Notes under the pieces: model-generated
Told to the model about the DNA's origin: nothing
The model's database searches: none
What the model saw: only the letters and a program-made list of their open reading frames with translations
Origin: an uncultured Treponema sp.
GTDB lineage: Bacteria > Spirochaetota > Spirochaetia > Treponematales > Treponemataceae
DNA: 64,000 nt
Reading direction: 5' to 3'
Assembly: GCA_910584475.1 (NCBI GenBank)
Contig: CAJUBD010000007.1
Coordinates: forward strand, 62,001-126,000
Position numbers and translations under genes: made by a program
Shown: one piece after another, positions 42,689-51,043 of the stretch
Position numbering within the stretch: the first letter of the stretch is position 1
How the letters are laid out: each line of letters opens with the position of its first letter

Positions 42689-43075
42689 TTAGTTTTTCCT
42701 TAGTTTTACAAGGATAGCTTTCACGGCGCAAAAAACCAGCACGAAGCAAATCGAGCCGAACACCGCGCCGAGCGTGTCCGCGACCCAGTCGAAAAACGAA
42801 CATTCCCGACCTGGCGTAAAACTTTGATGGATTTCGTCGATGATTCCGTAAACTGAAGTGACGACGATTGGAAGCGGGATTTTCTTCATGCGATTTGTTC
42901 CACAAGCGAACGCCACCCAAAACGCAAGTCCCGCGAAACAGATTCCGTGAACAAATTTGTCGGCGAATAGAAACGAGGGCATTGCGTCAATCTTTTCAAG
43001 CGAGGAAAGATACCAACTCGCGGCAAAAATCAGCGCGGCTGGAATCCATTTTGCGATTTTCAAAACAAATCTCAT
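42689..43075 (-). CDS. VanZ-like membrane protein
   Basis: 128 residues with four hydrophobic segments and the VanZ signature: DKFVHGICFAGLAFWVAF, then VYGIIDEIHQSFTPGRECSF and FDWVADTLGAVFG. VanZ-like proteins affect envelope sensitivity to glycopeptides by an unclear mechanism. The ATG is six bases after TAATAT with TAGACA 17 bases upstream, so leaderless. Monocistronic. Confidence 0.88.
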   Translation of the reverse strand: MRFVLKIAKWIPAALIFAASWYLSSLEKIDAMPSFLFADKFVHGICFAGLAFWVAFACGTNRMKKIPLPIVVTSVYGIIDEIHQSFTPGRECSFFDWVADTLGAVFGSICFVLVFCAVKAILVKLRKN

Positions 43076-43081
43076 CTTTCA

Positions 43082-43110
43082 ATATTAAATCTTTTTTCGC
43101 TGTCTGTCTA
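43082..43110 (-). promoter_or_regulatory. Leaderless promoter of the VanZ-like gene
   Basis: TAGACA (43105-43110), 17-base spacer, TAATAT (43082-43087), six bases to the ATG at 43075. Confidence 0.65.
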
Positions 43111-43414
43111 GCGTTTTGTCCGAATTTTTGTTCGCCTACAGAAATTTTTTAACACACCAATTTTTCTTGCAATGCAATTTCCCTGATAAAAAAAGCCCGC
43201 CATAAACAGCAGACTATTTTCATCATCAACTATTCATTGTCAACTAAAAACGCCCCCTGCTGGGCTCGCCTTCCGTTTACAAACATCCTGTTTCCTCACT
43301 ACAGGCCGGCTATGCTCGCTGTCGGCAACATCCGTGTTGCCTTTTCGCCGCCGCCACGGCGCGCTCGCTCCGCGACAAGCCCAATTTCCTACAACGCGGA
43401 CATTTATTTTAAAA

Positions 43415-43447
43415 CAAAAAAATCTCATCCGACTAGATGAGATTTTT
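43415..43447 (-). terminator. Terminator of tRNA-Asn
   Basis: Minus-strand ATCTCATC/GATGAGAT stem with a six-base loop followed by seven T residues, starting one base after the tRNA 3' end. Confidence 0.9.
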
Positions 43448-43520
43448 CGCCCCCTGCTGGGCTTGAACCAGCGACACACGGATTAACAGTCCGTTGCTCT
43501 ACCGACTGAGCTAAGGGAGC
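43448..43520 (-). tRNA. tRNA-Asn (anticodon GTT)
   Basis: 73 bases without encoded CCA. Acceptor GCTCCCT/AGGGGGC, D stem GCTC/GAGC, anticodon stem ACGGA/TCCGT with loop CTGTTAA, T stem GCTGG/CCAGC with loop TTCAAGC; all arms pair. The anticodon GTT reads Asn AAY codons. Confidence 0.97.
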
Positions 43521-43696
43521 AACACTTTTGAAAGTGTAGAATAATTTTATCACAAAACCGCAAATTGTGTCAAGTGCTTTTAGCGAAAAAAAAAACATTA
43601 ATTTACTTTTTTCGCCGTCGATTTTCTGTTCGCCTGCAAAATTTTTTCGAGCGTTCAAGCGGCGCAAATTTCGACGAAGCGTACAATGTCCTAAAT

Positions 43697-44347
43697 CTAC
43701 ATCTCAAGCAAATCCTTCACGCTTTCCAAGATTTTCGCCGCGCCATTTTCTTCCAATTCTTCGCGCGTGCCATAGCCCCACAAAACGCCCGCGAAATCGA
43801 TTTTATTTTTCGCGGCTCCAACCGCGTCGTGTTTTCTGTCGCCCACCATCACGATTTTTCCGCTTTGCGCTTCCTTTTCCAAATGATTTTCTTCGATGAC
43901 AAATTTTATCACGGAAGCCTTGTCTTTGCGAGTTTCCGCGATGTCGCTTCCCCCCGCAAAGACAAAATATTTTTCCAAATCAAAATGTGAAAGAATTTTC
44001 GGGACGTAGATTTCAGGCTTGCTCGTGGCGACGTAAAGTTTTTTTTCGGCCTCCATCAACTTTTCAAGCGTTTCATGAATTCCTTCGTAAACTTCATTTT
44101 CAAAAATTCCGAATTTTGAAAAACGCTCGCGATAAAACGACACCGCCTTTCGCGCGTCTTCTTGTGAAAATCCGTAAAAATTTTTGAAAGACTCAAGCAG
44201 CGGCGGACCAATGAATTTTTTGAGATTCTCAAAATCATCTTCAAAAATCGAAAACTTTTCGAGCGCATATTTCACGCAATTCACAATCCCCGCGCCCGAT
44301 TTAGTCAGCGTTCCGTCCAAATCAAAAAAAATGTGCGTCCATTTCAT
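43697..44347 (-). CDS. HAD-family phosphatase, phosphoglycolate-phosphatase-like
   Basis: 216 residues. HAD motif I FFDLDGTLTKSG, cap domain with FIGPPLLESFKNFYGFS, motif II YVATSKPEIYV, motif III/IV MVGDRKHDAVGAAKNKI. Closest in layout to Gph/PgmB-like phosphatases; the substrate is not decided by sequence. ATG 44347 chosen since AAGGAAA lies about nine bases before and motif I follows directly. It follows metY in the same direction with a 42-base gap, so co-transcription is likely. Confidence 0.88.
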   Translation of the reverse strand: MKWTHIFFDLDGTLTKSGAGIVNCVKYALEKFSIFEDDFENLKKFIGPPLLESFKNFYGFSQEDARKAVSFYRERFSKFGIFENEVYEGIHETLEKLMEAEKKLYVATSKPEIYVPKILSHFDLEKYFVFAGGSDIAETRKDKASVIKFVIEENHLEKEAQSGKIVMVGDRKHDAVGAAKNKIDFAGVLWGYGTREELEENGAAKILESVKDLLEM

Positions 44348-44389
44348 CGTCAATTTTCCTTGACGCCGCCAAGCGCTCGCCATTACCTG

Positions 44390-45658
44390 CTAATTTTCCA
44401 GCGCTTGCCTCAAGTCCGCAATCAAATCTTCCTTGTTTTCAAGTCCGCACGAAAAGCGCACCAAGCCCGCAGGAATTCCTGCCGCCGCAAGTTGCTCGTC
44501 GGACATTTGCCTGTGCGTGCTCGTCGCAGGATTCAGGCAGCAACTCCGTGCGTCCGCGACGTGAGTTTCAATCGCCGCCAATTTCAAAGCCTTCATAAAT
44601 TTTTGTGCCGCGTCGCGTCCGCCTTTCAACTCGAACGAAACCACTCCGCATCCGCCGTTCGGCAAATATTTTTGGGCGAGCGAAAAATATTTGTTTCCGC
44701 GCAAACCAGAATAATTCACGGATTCGACTTTCGGATGCGATGCCAAAAATTCCGCAAGGCTTTGAGCGTTTTCCACATGACGGGCCATTCGGACATGAAG
44801 ACTTTCCAATCCCAAATTCAAAATGAACGCGCTTTGCGGAGACTGAGTGCAGCCAAAGTCGCGCATAAGCTGCGCGGTGCATTTCGTTATGAACGCGCCT
44901 TTTCCGAATTTTTGAGCGTAAGTGATGCCGTGGTAAGAATCGTCGCTCGTGCAAAGCCCCGGGAATTTTTCCTTGTGCGCCATCCAGTCGAAATTTCCCG
45001 AATCTACAATCGCGCCGCCGACGCACGCGCCGTGGCCGTCCATATATTTCGTGGTCGAATGCGTCACGATGTCCGCGCCCCATTCAATCGGCCGGCAATT
45101 CACCGGCGTGGGAAAAGTGTTGTCGACAATGAGCGGCACTCCGTGAGCATGAGCGACGCGAGCGAATTTCTCGATGTCCAAAACCGTGAGCGCGGGATTT
45201 GCAATTGTCTCGCCAAAAACCAATTTCGTGTTTTCGCGGAACGCCGCGTTAAGCTCTTCTTCCGAAGCGTCGGGCGAAACGAAGGTCACTTGGATTCCCA
45301 TCTTCGCCATCGTGACAGAAATCAAATTGAAAGTGCCGCCGTAAATCGAAGACGAAGCGACAATATGTCCGCCATTTTCACAAATATTGAACATAGCGAA
45401 AAAATTCGCCGCCTGCCCGCTCGAAGTGAGCATAGCGGCCGCCCCTCCCTCGAGCGCGGCAATCTTCGCCGCGACAAAGTCGCAAGTGGGATTTTGCAAG
45501 CGTGAATAAAAATAGCCGCTCGCCTCCAAATCAAAAAGCCTTCCCATGTCCTCGCTCGTGTCGTATTTGAACGTGGTGGACTGCACAATCGGAATTTCGC
45601 GCGGCTCGCCGTTTTTGGGCGTATAGCCCGCCTGAACACATTTTGTTTCAATTTTCAT
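44390..45658 (-). CDS. metY: O-acetylhomoserine sulfhydrylase (PLP-dependent)
   Basis: 422 residues of the Cys/Met metabolism PLP family. YSRLQNPTCDFVAAKIAALE, TSSGQAANFF, VDNTFPTPVNCRPIEWGADI and the PLP lysine in THSTTKYMDGHG; the C-terminal SCCLNPATSTHRQMS is typical of O-acetylhomoserine aminocarboxypropyltransferases. It makes homocysteine from O-acetylhomoserine and sulfide. Start ATG 45658 is six bases after CATAAT (leaderless); the frame extends upstream without a better start. The -35 box lies at the edge of an R3 repeat. Confidence 0.93.
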   Translation of the reverse strand: MKIETKCVQAGYTPKNGEPREIPIVQSTTFKYDTSEDMGRLFDLEASGYFYSRLQNPTCDFVAAKIAALEGGAAAMLTSSGQAANFFAMFNICENGGHIVASSSIYGGTFNLISVTMAKMGIQVTFVSPDASEEELNAAFRENTKLVFGETIANPALTVLDIEKFARVAHAHGVPLIVDNTFPTPVNCRPIEWGADIVTHSTTKYMDGHGACVGGAIVDSGNFDWMAHKEKFPGLCTSDDSYHGITYAQKFGKGAFITKCTAQLMRDFGCTQSPQSAFILNLGLESLHVRMARHVENAQSLAEFLASHPKVESVNYSGLRGNKYFSLAQKYLPNGGCGVVSFELKGGRDAAQKFMKALKLAAIETHVADARSCCLNPATSTHRQMSDEQLAAAGIPAGLVRFSCGLENKEDLIADLRQALEN

Positions 45659-45664
45659 AAAAGC

Positions 45665-45693
45665 ATTATGCCACAAATTCACAAAAAAATCAA
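45665..45693 (-). promoter_or_regulatory. Leaderless promoter of metY
   Basis: TTGATT (45688-45693), 17-base spacer, CATAAT (45665-45670), six bases to the ATG at 45658. The -35 overlaps the conserved AATCAACAT edge of the R3 repeat. Confidence 0.7.
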
Positions 45694-45760
45694 CATGTCG
45701 CGACGAGAGCATCGAGGTATGTTGTTCACATAAGGTATCGCGGTCGGGTTTTGCCCCCTA
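45691..45760. repeat. R3 repeat, third copy
   Basis: CAACATGTCGCGACGAGAGC, then ATCGAGGTATGTTGTTCACA and TAAGGTATCGCGGTCGGGTT. It lies between the divergent metY and histidine-kinase promoters. Confidence 0.75.
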
Positions 45761-45783
45761 TAATATAATTGCAAAAAATCAAA

Positions 45784-45812
45784 TTGCATTATTGCGCGAT
45801 TTGTGCTATAAT
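45784..45812 (+). promoter_or_regulatory. Promoter of the hybrid histidine kinase gene
   Basis: TTGCAT (45784-45789), 17-base spacer, TATAAT (45807-45812). Directly after it a seven-codon frame (45817-45840) ends one base before the kinase ATG. Confidence 0.75.
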
Positions 45813-45816
45813 GTTT

Positions 45817-45840
45817 ATGGCGTTGAAAAACAGGGAATAA
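45817..45840 (+). CDS. Possible seven-codon leader peptide
   Basis: ATG 45817 reads MALKNRE and stops at 45840; the kinase ATG follows at 45842 and its AGGGAA ribosome site lies inside this frame. Translation of the leader could couple to the kinase, or the frame may be chance. Confidence 0.3.
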   Translation: MALKNRE

Positions 45841-45841
45841 G

Positions 45842-48800
45842 ATGCGTGGCAAGTTTTTCTTTATTTTCACAATATTGTTTTCCGTATCTCAAATTTTGTC
45901 ATCGGAAGATTTTAGCGCGGTGAAAAAAGATGTTCTATATATTTCCTCCGAACAGACGAAGAGCGCAAGCCTGCAATATTCTGCTATCATAAAAGACGTT
46001 CCGCAGGACATCAGGGTTCACTATCAAATTCTAAATTATGGCGACTATGCGAATTCCGGCTTTTTCGAAAAAAATTCTTTCGGCGCGGTAATAACGGCGG
46101 ACGACGGCGCGTTTGACTTTGTGGCGGAAAATCGCGAGAAATATTTCAACGGACTTCCCGTCATAATTTTGGGAACAAATTCAATTTCAGAAAAGGCGAA
46201 AAGAATGCGCTACTCGCAATTTGTCGAGGACACGACTTTTATAGACGAAAATTTAAAGCTCTGCACGTCGCTTTTTCCGACAAGAAAAAAAATAGTTTTC
46301 GTGGTAAATTCCGAAGAACAAAAGGAAGCGTGCGCGGAGAAAGCAAAAAAATACGATTTCAAATATGAATTCAAAGATATTGCCGGAATATCAAAAGAAG
46401 AGCTACAAAGCGATTTTTCCGCGCTCGAAAAATGCATAATACTTTTTCCACCCTCCGCGAAAGACTCCCCGAAAGGCTCGCTGAATCCAGATCAAGCCAT
46501 CGACGCGATTTGCCATAGCAGTGAAAATCCAATCTTCGCGTGCCACGACATCGGATTCGGTGAAGGCGTTCTTGGCGGATATTTTTTCTCGCTCGAAGAT
46601 TTGGCGGCGAAAGTCACACGCGCAATAAACATGATTCTCGCGCCACAATATTTGGAAGAAAGCGCGCAAATCCAGGCAAATTATTATTTCGACAAGAAGC
46701 AAATGCGAAAATTCAGCATTTCAAGGAAATCGCTCAATTCAAGGACAAAATACATAAACGAGACGGCGGAAAATTCCAAAAGTCGCCATGCTTTCGTTTT
46801 CTTTCTAGCGAGCGTGATTTTTTTGGTGGCGATAATTCTCATAGTGTTTTTCACGCGGAAAAAAATTCTGCTTCAAAAAGATTTGCTGGACGAAGAACGC
46901 ATGAAATTCAGTTCAGTTATAGAACAAAGCGACACGCTCTTTTGGGAATGCTATTTCGCGGACAAAAATTACGAAGATGAAAACGAAAGCGAAAAAAGAT
47001 ACACGAACATCGCGCAGCAATGGATAGATTCCGACATAGTTCCGCAAGAATATGTCATTCAATACAACAAAGCGATTCGCGACTTGAGAAGCGGCATGGA
47101 AACAGTTTCACTTGACTTGCCGCTTTCCCAGCAAGACACGCACACTCACCTTATGAACACCACTTGGAAGCATGTCGTCTTCCGCGCGATAAAAAGCCAC
47201 AACGAACGAGGCATTCGCGCGATCGCGACCGCGACAGACATCACCAGCCAAAAGCGCGAGGAAGAGGAATATGAAAGCGAAATATCCTACCGCCTGTTCG
47301 TGAACAAAGAGTATCCCGTATATACGCGTCTAAACCTCACGAGCAACATCGTGATGGAAAGAATGGTAAATATTCCTGAATTGAAAATATCGGCATCCGA
47401 CATCACTGCCGACGGAGAACTCGCGCTCATAGCGAAAACTGCGACTAACAGCGGTCAAAATCCAAACTTCGCAGAAATCCTGCAACGCAAAGAATTGCTC
47501 ACTTTGTTTATGGATGGAACGCGAACGCATGAATGCGATTTTCATTTTATTTTTCCGAACGAAATGATTCATTGGTACAAGCTGACTGTCGATCTTTCCC
47601 CGAATCCATACACAAGTTGCATCGAGGCAAACATCTATATGCGCGAAATCACCGACTTGAAGATTATGGCGATTTCCAAAGATTCGGTTTTGGACGAAGA
47701 AGTGGAATATATTTTTTGGCTCGACATAAACAACGCGCGATGCAATTTCATTCACCGCGCGAATGGAGCGAATTGGATTCCGGAAAATCTGGGCGACGAT
47801 TACGCGGAACTCGTGGACTTTCTCTTGAACAATCTGATCAGCACGAAAGATTGCGTCGCCGCAAAAGAATTCTTCGCGCTCAAAAACCTGACGATACAAC
47901 TGAAAGACAAGTCCGCCGCCAACTGCACATTTGAAATCACGACCGACAACCTGCGAATCGCGATAAAGCAAGTGCGCTCATACTATCTCAAAGGAAACCA
48001 AAACATAATTCTGTTCATCTGCCGCGACATCACGGACATAACGCTTTTTGAAAAATTGCAGAACGAAAAGCTCTCGCGGGCAATCGAGCAGATGGAAAAA
48101 GCCAACGCCTCAAAAAGCGACTTCCTTTCGCGCATGAGCCACGACTTGCGCACGCCGATGAACGGAATACTCGGAATGGCGCAGCTTGCCGAAGACGAAC
48201 TGAACCAGCCTCAGGCGATTCAGGAAGACCTGCGGAAAATAAAATCCTCTTCCCAATATATGCTCGGGCTTTTGAACGACATCCTCGACATGTCGAAAAT
48301 CGAAAGCGGAAAAATGGAAATCCGCAAGAGCCGCAACAGCGTGGGCGAAATGCTCGAAAGCGTCGTCACTATGGCAAATTCTATGTGCCAAAGCAATGGA
48401 ATAGCTTTCCATTGCAACATGGACGCGAAAAAGTACATGAACACCTTCATAAACATAGACCGACTGCACATTCAGCAAGTGATAATGAACCTGCTTTCCA
48501 ACGCGTCGAAGTTCACGCCGAAAGGCGGGCGAGTCGATTTTCTCGTAAACATACTTGGCCGCAAAGGCGACATAGTAAACACGGAATTCGTCATATCCGA
48601 CACTGGCAGCGGAATGACAAAGGAATTCCAAAAGGTAATGTTCGACTCGTTCACGCAAGACGTGAACTCGATAAACAAGGTCGGCACGGGTCTTGGCCTT
48701 TCAATCGTGCACAACCTTGTCCAACTGATGAACGGAAAAATCGAATGTGAGTCCGCGCCCGGGCAAGGCACAAAATTTGTCATACGAATGGACATAGAAT

Positions 48801-49249
48801 TTCTCGAAGAAACTAGCGACGATGACAAAACGGATTCGGCGCAAAAATCCAGCAAGGCGGTCGAACTCACCGGCAAAAGGATTCTGCTCGTCGAAGACAA
48901 TCCGCTCAATCAGGAAATTTCGCGCCGCCTCTTGCAGAAGAAGGGCATGATCGTAACCACGGTGGAAAACGGTCTTATCGCGCTCGACACATTCTCGCAA
49001 AGCAAGATGAATTCGTTCGACTTGATTTTGATGGACGTCATGATGCCGGTAATGGGCGGAATAGAATCCGCCACAAAAATCCGCGCCTTGGAACGCCAAG
49101 ACGCGAAAGAGATTCCGATCATCGCGCTCACCGCCAACGCGTTTACCGAGGACATAGAAAAATGCATAAAGGCGGGAATGAACACGCATCTCTCAAAGCC
49201 GATAAATCCCGTCCTTCTCATAAACACGATTACAGAATACCTTTCCTAG
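45842..49249 (+). CDS. Hybrid sensor histidine kinase with periplasmic ABC-substrate-like sensor
   Basis: 1135 residues. A signal-like N-terminus, then a periplasmic domain (about 25-300) with two Rossmann-like halves resembling ABC_sub_bind sensors (VLYISSEQTKSASLQYSA, IILGTNSISEKAKRM, ACHDIGFGEGVLGGYFF), a membrane helix (about 315-337), PAS-like regions (345-745), HisKA with His 767 (RMSHDLRTPMNGILGMAQ), HATPase (NLLSNASKFTPKGG, DTGSGMTKEF, GTGLGLSIV) and a C-terminal receiver (LLVEDNPLNQE, Asp 1065 in LILMDVMMP, Lys in LSKPINP). It probably senses a small ligand. No output regulator is adjacent. Its TAG shares bases with the stop of the convergent gene. Confidence 0.92.
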   Translation: MRGKFFFIFTILFSVSQILSSEDFSAVKKDVLYISSEQTKSASLQYSAIIKDVPQDIRVHYQILNYGDYANSGFFEKNSFGAVITADDGAFDFVAENREKYFNGLPVIILGTNSISEKAKRMRYSQFVEDTTFIDENLKLCTSLFPTRKKIVFVVNSEEQKEACAEKAKKYDFKYEFKDIAGISKEELQSDFSALEKCIILFPPSAKDSPKGSLNPDQAIDAICHSSENPIFACHDIGFGEGVLGGYFFSLEDLAAKVTRAINMILAPQYLEESAQIQANYYFDKKQMRKFSISRKSLNSRTKYINETAENSKSRHAFVFFLASVIFLVAIILIVFFTRKKILLQKDLLDEERMKFSSVIEQSDTLFWECYFADKNYEDENESEKRYTNIAQQWIDSDIVPQEYVIQYNKAIRDLRSGMETVSLDLPLSQQDTHTHLMNTTWKHVVFRAIKSHNERGIRAIATATDITSQKREEEEYESEISYRLFVNKEYPVYTRLNLTSNIVMERMVNIPELKISASDITADGELALIAKTATNSGQNPNFAEILQRKELLTLFMDGTRTHECDFHFIFPNEMIHWYKLTVDLSPNPYTSCIEANIYMREITDLKIMAISKDSVLDEEVEYIFWLDINNARCNFIHRANGANWIPENLGDDYAELVDFLLNNLISTKDCVAAKEFFALKNLTIQLKDKSAANCTFEITTDNLRIAIKQVRSYYLKGNQNIILFICRDITDITLFEKLQNEKLSRAIEQMEKANASKSDFLSRMSHDLRTPMNGILGMAQLAEDELNQPQAIQEDLRKIKSSSQYMLGLLNDILDMSKIESGKMEIRKSRNSVGEMLESVVTMANSMCQSNGIAFHCNMDAKKYMNTFINIDRLHIQQVIMNLLSNASKFTPKGGRVDFLVNILGRKGDIVNTEFVISDTGSGMTKEFQKVMFDSFTQDVNSINKVGTGLGLSIVHNLVQLMNGKIECESAPGQGTKFVIRMDIEFLEETSDDDKTDSAQKSSKAVELTGKRILLVEDNPLNQEISRRLLQKKGMIVTTVENGLIALDTFSQSKMNSFDLILMDVMMPVMGGIESATKIRALERQDAKEIPIIALTANAFTEDIEKCIKAGMNTHLSKPINPVLLINTITEYLS

Positions 49250-50469
49250 TTCGTGGGCAAAAATTGCGCGGACGGAAGGTTTTCCACGGAAGTCTCGATT
49301 TCGATCTCGGTTTCTTCTCCGGGCATCTCATATTCAAGCTCAAGATCCGTCTCTTCGGACAAAGGCACAATTTTTCTGACCCTTTTCGTTTTCAGGCGTC
49401 TCGGCTTGTATTTTATGTAGCTGCGGCGGTTCAAATATTTTTTGCAATATCTCGCTCCGATTTGAATCTGGTATTCCCACACATAGTCAAACGACCGCAT
49501 ATTCCTGTTCGAGCCAAAATTGCCATTGTCCAAGGAAAACATGCCTCCGGCGATCGCGCTCCACCTGCTGCTTATCGGGAACTCGACATTAAGCTTTAGC
49601 CCCACTCCCAAATTGAAGTATTCCCACATATCATGTATTTGATACATCATGTGCAGTCCCAACTGCGTGTCAAAGAAAAGCCTCTCCCGAAAATTGATTG
49701 AAAGCGACGGAGCGACAAACCAGTCGAAGGCGTAAAGAATCACTTGGTTCGCAATCTGCTTCACATCCCTGAACGTATAGTTGTACGGATAATATATCGC
49801 CATTCGTGCCATGAAATTCAATTCGGAGGCTTCGCCGAGCCGTATGAAATCGTGCGACTTGGCTTCATAAAAAACGCCGATCATCTTGTCCTTCCAGACA
49901 AAATTGCTCACGTCGGTTTTCTTTTGAATCCTGATGACGGAAGCCGCGGACAAACCCCAATTCTGCAAAATTCCAAAACGATATTGGTCGGCGGTCAGCT
50001 CCTCTATTGTAGGCCAATGTTCGGGGTCGTCTTGCGATTCGCCGCGGGACTTCTTTTTTTCGGCAAGCGTTTCTTCGCCCTCCGATTCAGCGTCGGCGAC
50101 TTCAAGCGAATTCATTTCTGCCTGCGAAGAATCGATTACGATTTCGGCATTCATTTCTTCTTGCCCCGTCGCAAGCGACGCTTCTTCGGACAAATCCCCG
50201 GACTCGGCATTTTCGTTCGCTTCGGAAGTTTCGTCCGATTCGGAGGCTTTTTTAGAAGCCCGCTTCTTTTTGGGCGCACGCTCTTTCTTTACGCGCGTCT
50301 TTTTCTGCTTTTTCTCGCCGAGCGTCTCTTCGCTCATCGATTCAGCGTCGGCTTCGAGCGAAACCGCTTCCTCCTGCGAAGAGACGATTTCGCCTTCGAC
50401 ATTTTGCGCGTACAAATCGCACAAAAGAGAGAAAATCAATATCGCCGACAAAAACCACTTTCGTGACAA
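49246..50469 (-). CDS. Outer-membrane-like protein with acidic/lysine-rich linker
   Basis: 407 residues from a TTG start (50469), chosen because AAGGAG at 50479-50484 sits nine bases before it and the signal peptide (KWFLSAILIFSLLCDLYAQ) follows at once; the ATG further upstream lacks a site. Residues about 25-155 are low-complexity, with a duplicated block (SLEADAESMSEETLGEKK and SLEVADAESEGEETLAEKK). The rest is aromatic and strand-like (FFDTQLGLHMMYQIHDMWEY, FNLGVGLKLNVEFPISSRWS), like a small outer-membrane barrel, with an acidic tail. No family recognised. It converges on the kinase gene with a shared CTAG. Confidence 0.7.
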   Translation of the reverse strand: MSRKWFLSAILIFSLLCDLYAQNVEGEIVSSQEEAVSLEADAESMSEETLGEKKQKKTRVKKERAPKKKRASKKASESDETSEANENAESGDLSEEASLATGQEEMNAEIVIDSSQAEMNSLEVADAESEGEETLAEKKKSRGESQDDPEHWPTIEELTADQYRFGILQNWGLSAASVIRIQKKTDVSNFVWKDKMIGVFYEAKSHDFIRLGEASELNFMARMAIYYPYNYTFRDVKQIANQVILYAFDWFVAPSLSINFRERLFFDTQLGLHMMYQIHDMWEYFNLGVGLKLNVEFPISSRWSAIAGGMFSLDNGNFGSNRNMRSFDYVWEYQIQIGARYCKKYLNRRSYIKYKPRRLKTKRVRKIVPLSEETDLELEYEMPGEETEIEIETSVENLPSAQFLPTN

Positions 50470-50489
50470 TTTTAAACACTCCTTGAAAA

Positions 50490-50673
50490 TTAAGTCCGCA
50501 GGAAATGTCAATTTCCGAGGAACTTAATTTCGCCCGCGTTAGCAACTTGTCGCGGCGCGGGCAAGTACAAAATAGATTGTCGGGTCAAGCCCGACAATGA
50601 CAAATAAGCGAGTTTGCAAAGCAAACTCGAAGTTAAAGTTTGCGGCGGCATTTCGACGCAAACTTTAAACCCG
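50490..50673. repeat. R2 copy and composite hairpin element M12
   Basis: R2 (TTTCCGAGGAACTTAATTTC), ATTGTCGGG/CCCGACAAT (about 50574-50598), CGAGTTTGC/GCAAACTCG (50609-50629) and H1 (GTTAAAGTTTGCG/CGCAAACTTTAA, about 50632-50670). Lies between two minus-strand genes. Confidence 0.75.
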
Positions 50674-51042
50674 CTATTTCGTATGATAAAGTGTGAGCCG
50701 TTGGACTTCCTTGTCGCTGGTGGTCCAATCCACATAAAGTATGGAACCGCGTATGTCCCATTCCGTCACCGTATTCATCGCCTCTCCGTTCGGCAATGTG
50801 CAGTTAAACGAAATCACGTTTTCCACGACCGAATAGGAGCCGCTATATTCCTCTGCCTCGCCGCCAGCATAAATCGTAACGCTAAAAGAGCCGTCATCGA
50901 GAAACATAATTTTGTTTCCAAGATTGTCGCTCCAGTTGCCATAAAGCGGCGACGGCGCATAGCACGAAGCAAGGCAAAACGAAACCAAGCCTCCCAACGC
51001 AAGCGTGACGCCAAGCATTTTTCCCGCAAATTTTTTCCACAT
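50674..51042 (-). CDS. Small lipoprotein, beta-rich
   Basis: 122 residues: signal and lipobox LASC (Cys 27), then a compact all-beta domain (LYGNWSDNLGNKIMFLDDGS, FSVTIYAGGEAEEYSGSYSV) of the lipocalin-like kind common in treponemal lipoproteins. Its ATG is one base after the stop of the FN3 lipoprotein gene, with a GGAG site in that gene's end, so both are made together and probably act at the same surface. Confidence 0.78.
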   Translation of the reverse strand: MWKKFAGKMLGVTLALGGLVSFCLASCYAPSPLYGNWSDNLGNKIMFLDDGSFSVTIYAGGEAEEYSGSYSVVENVISFNCTLPNGEAMNTVTEWDIRGSILYVDWTTSDKEVQRLTLYHTK

Positions 51043-51043
51043 A

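Larger units (their letters stand above)
43076..43447. other. Intergenic region between the VanZ-like gene and tRNA-Asn
   Basis: No protein gene seen. It holds the VanZ promoter (43082-43110), a 16-bp copy of the tRNA-Asn 3' end (43251-43266), a perfect hairpin GGCAACA/TGTTGCC (43324-43341) and the tRNA terminator. Confidence 0.7.

Noticed and set aside
43950..43955. C6 run in the HAD phosphatase gene as a phase switch
   Set aside because: Too short to slip often and the frame is intact on both sides.
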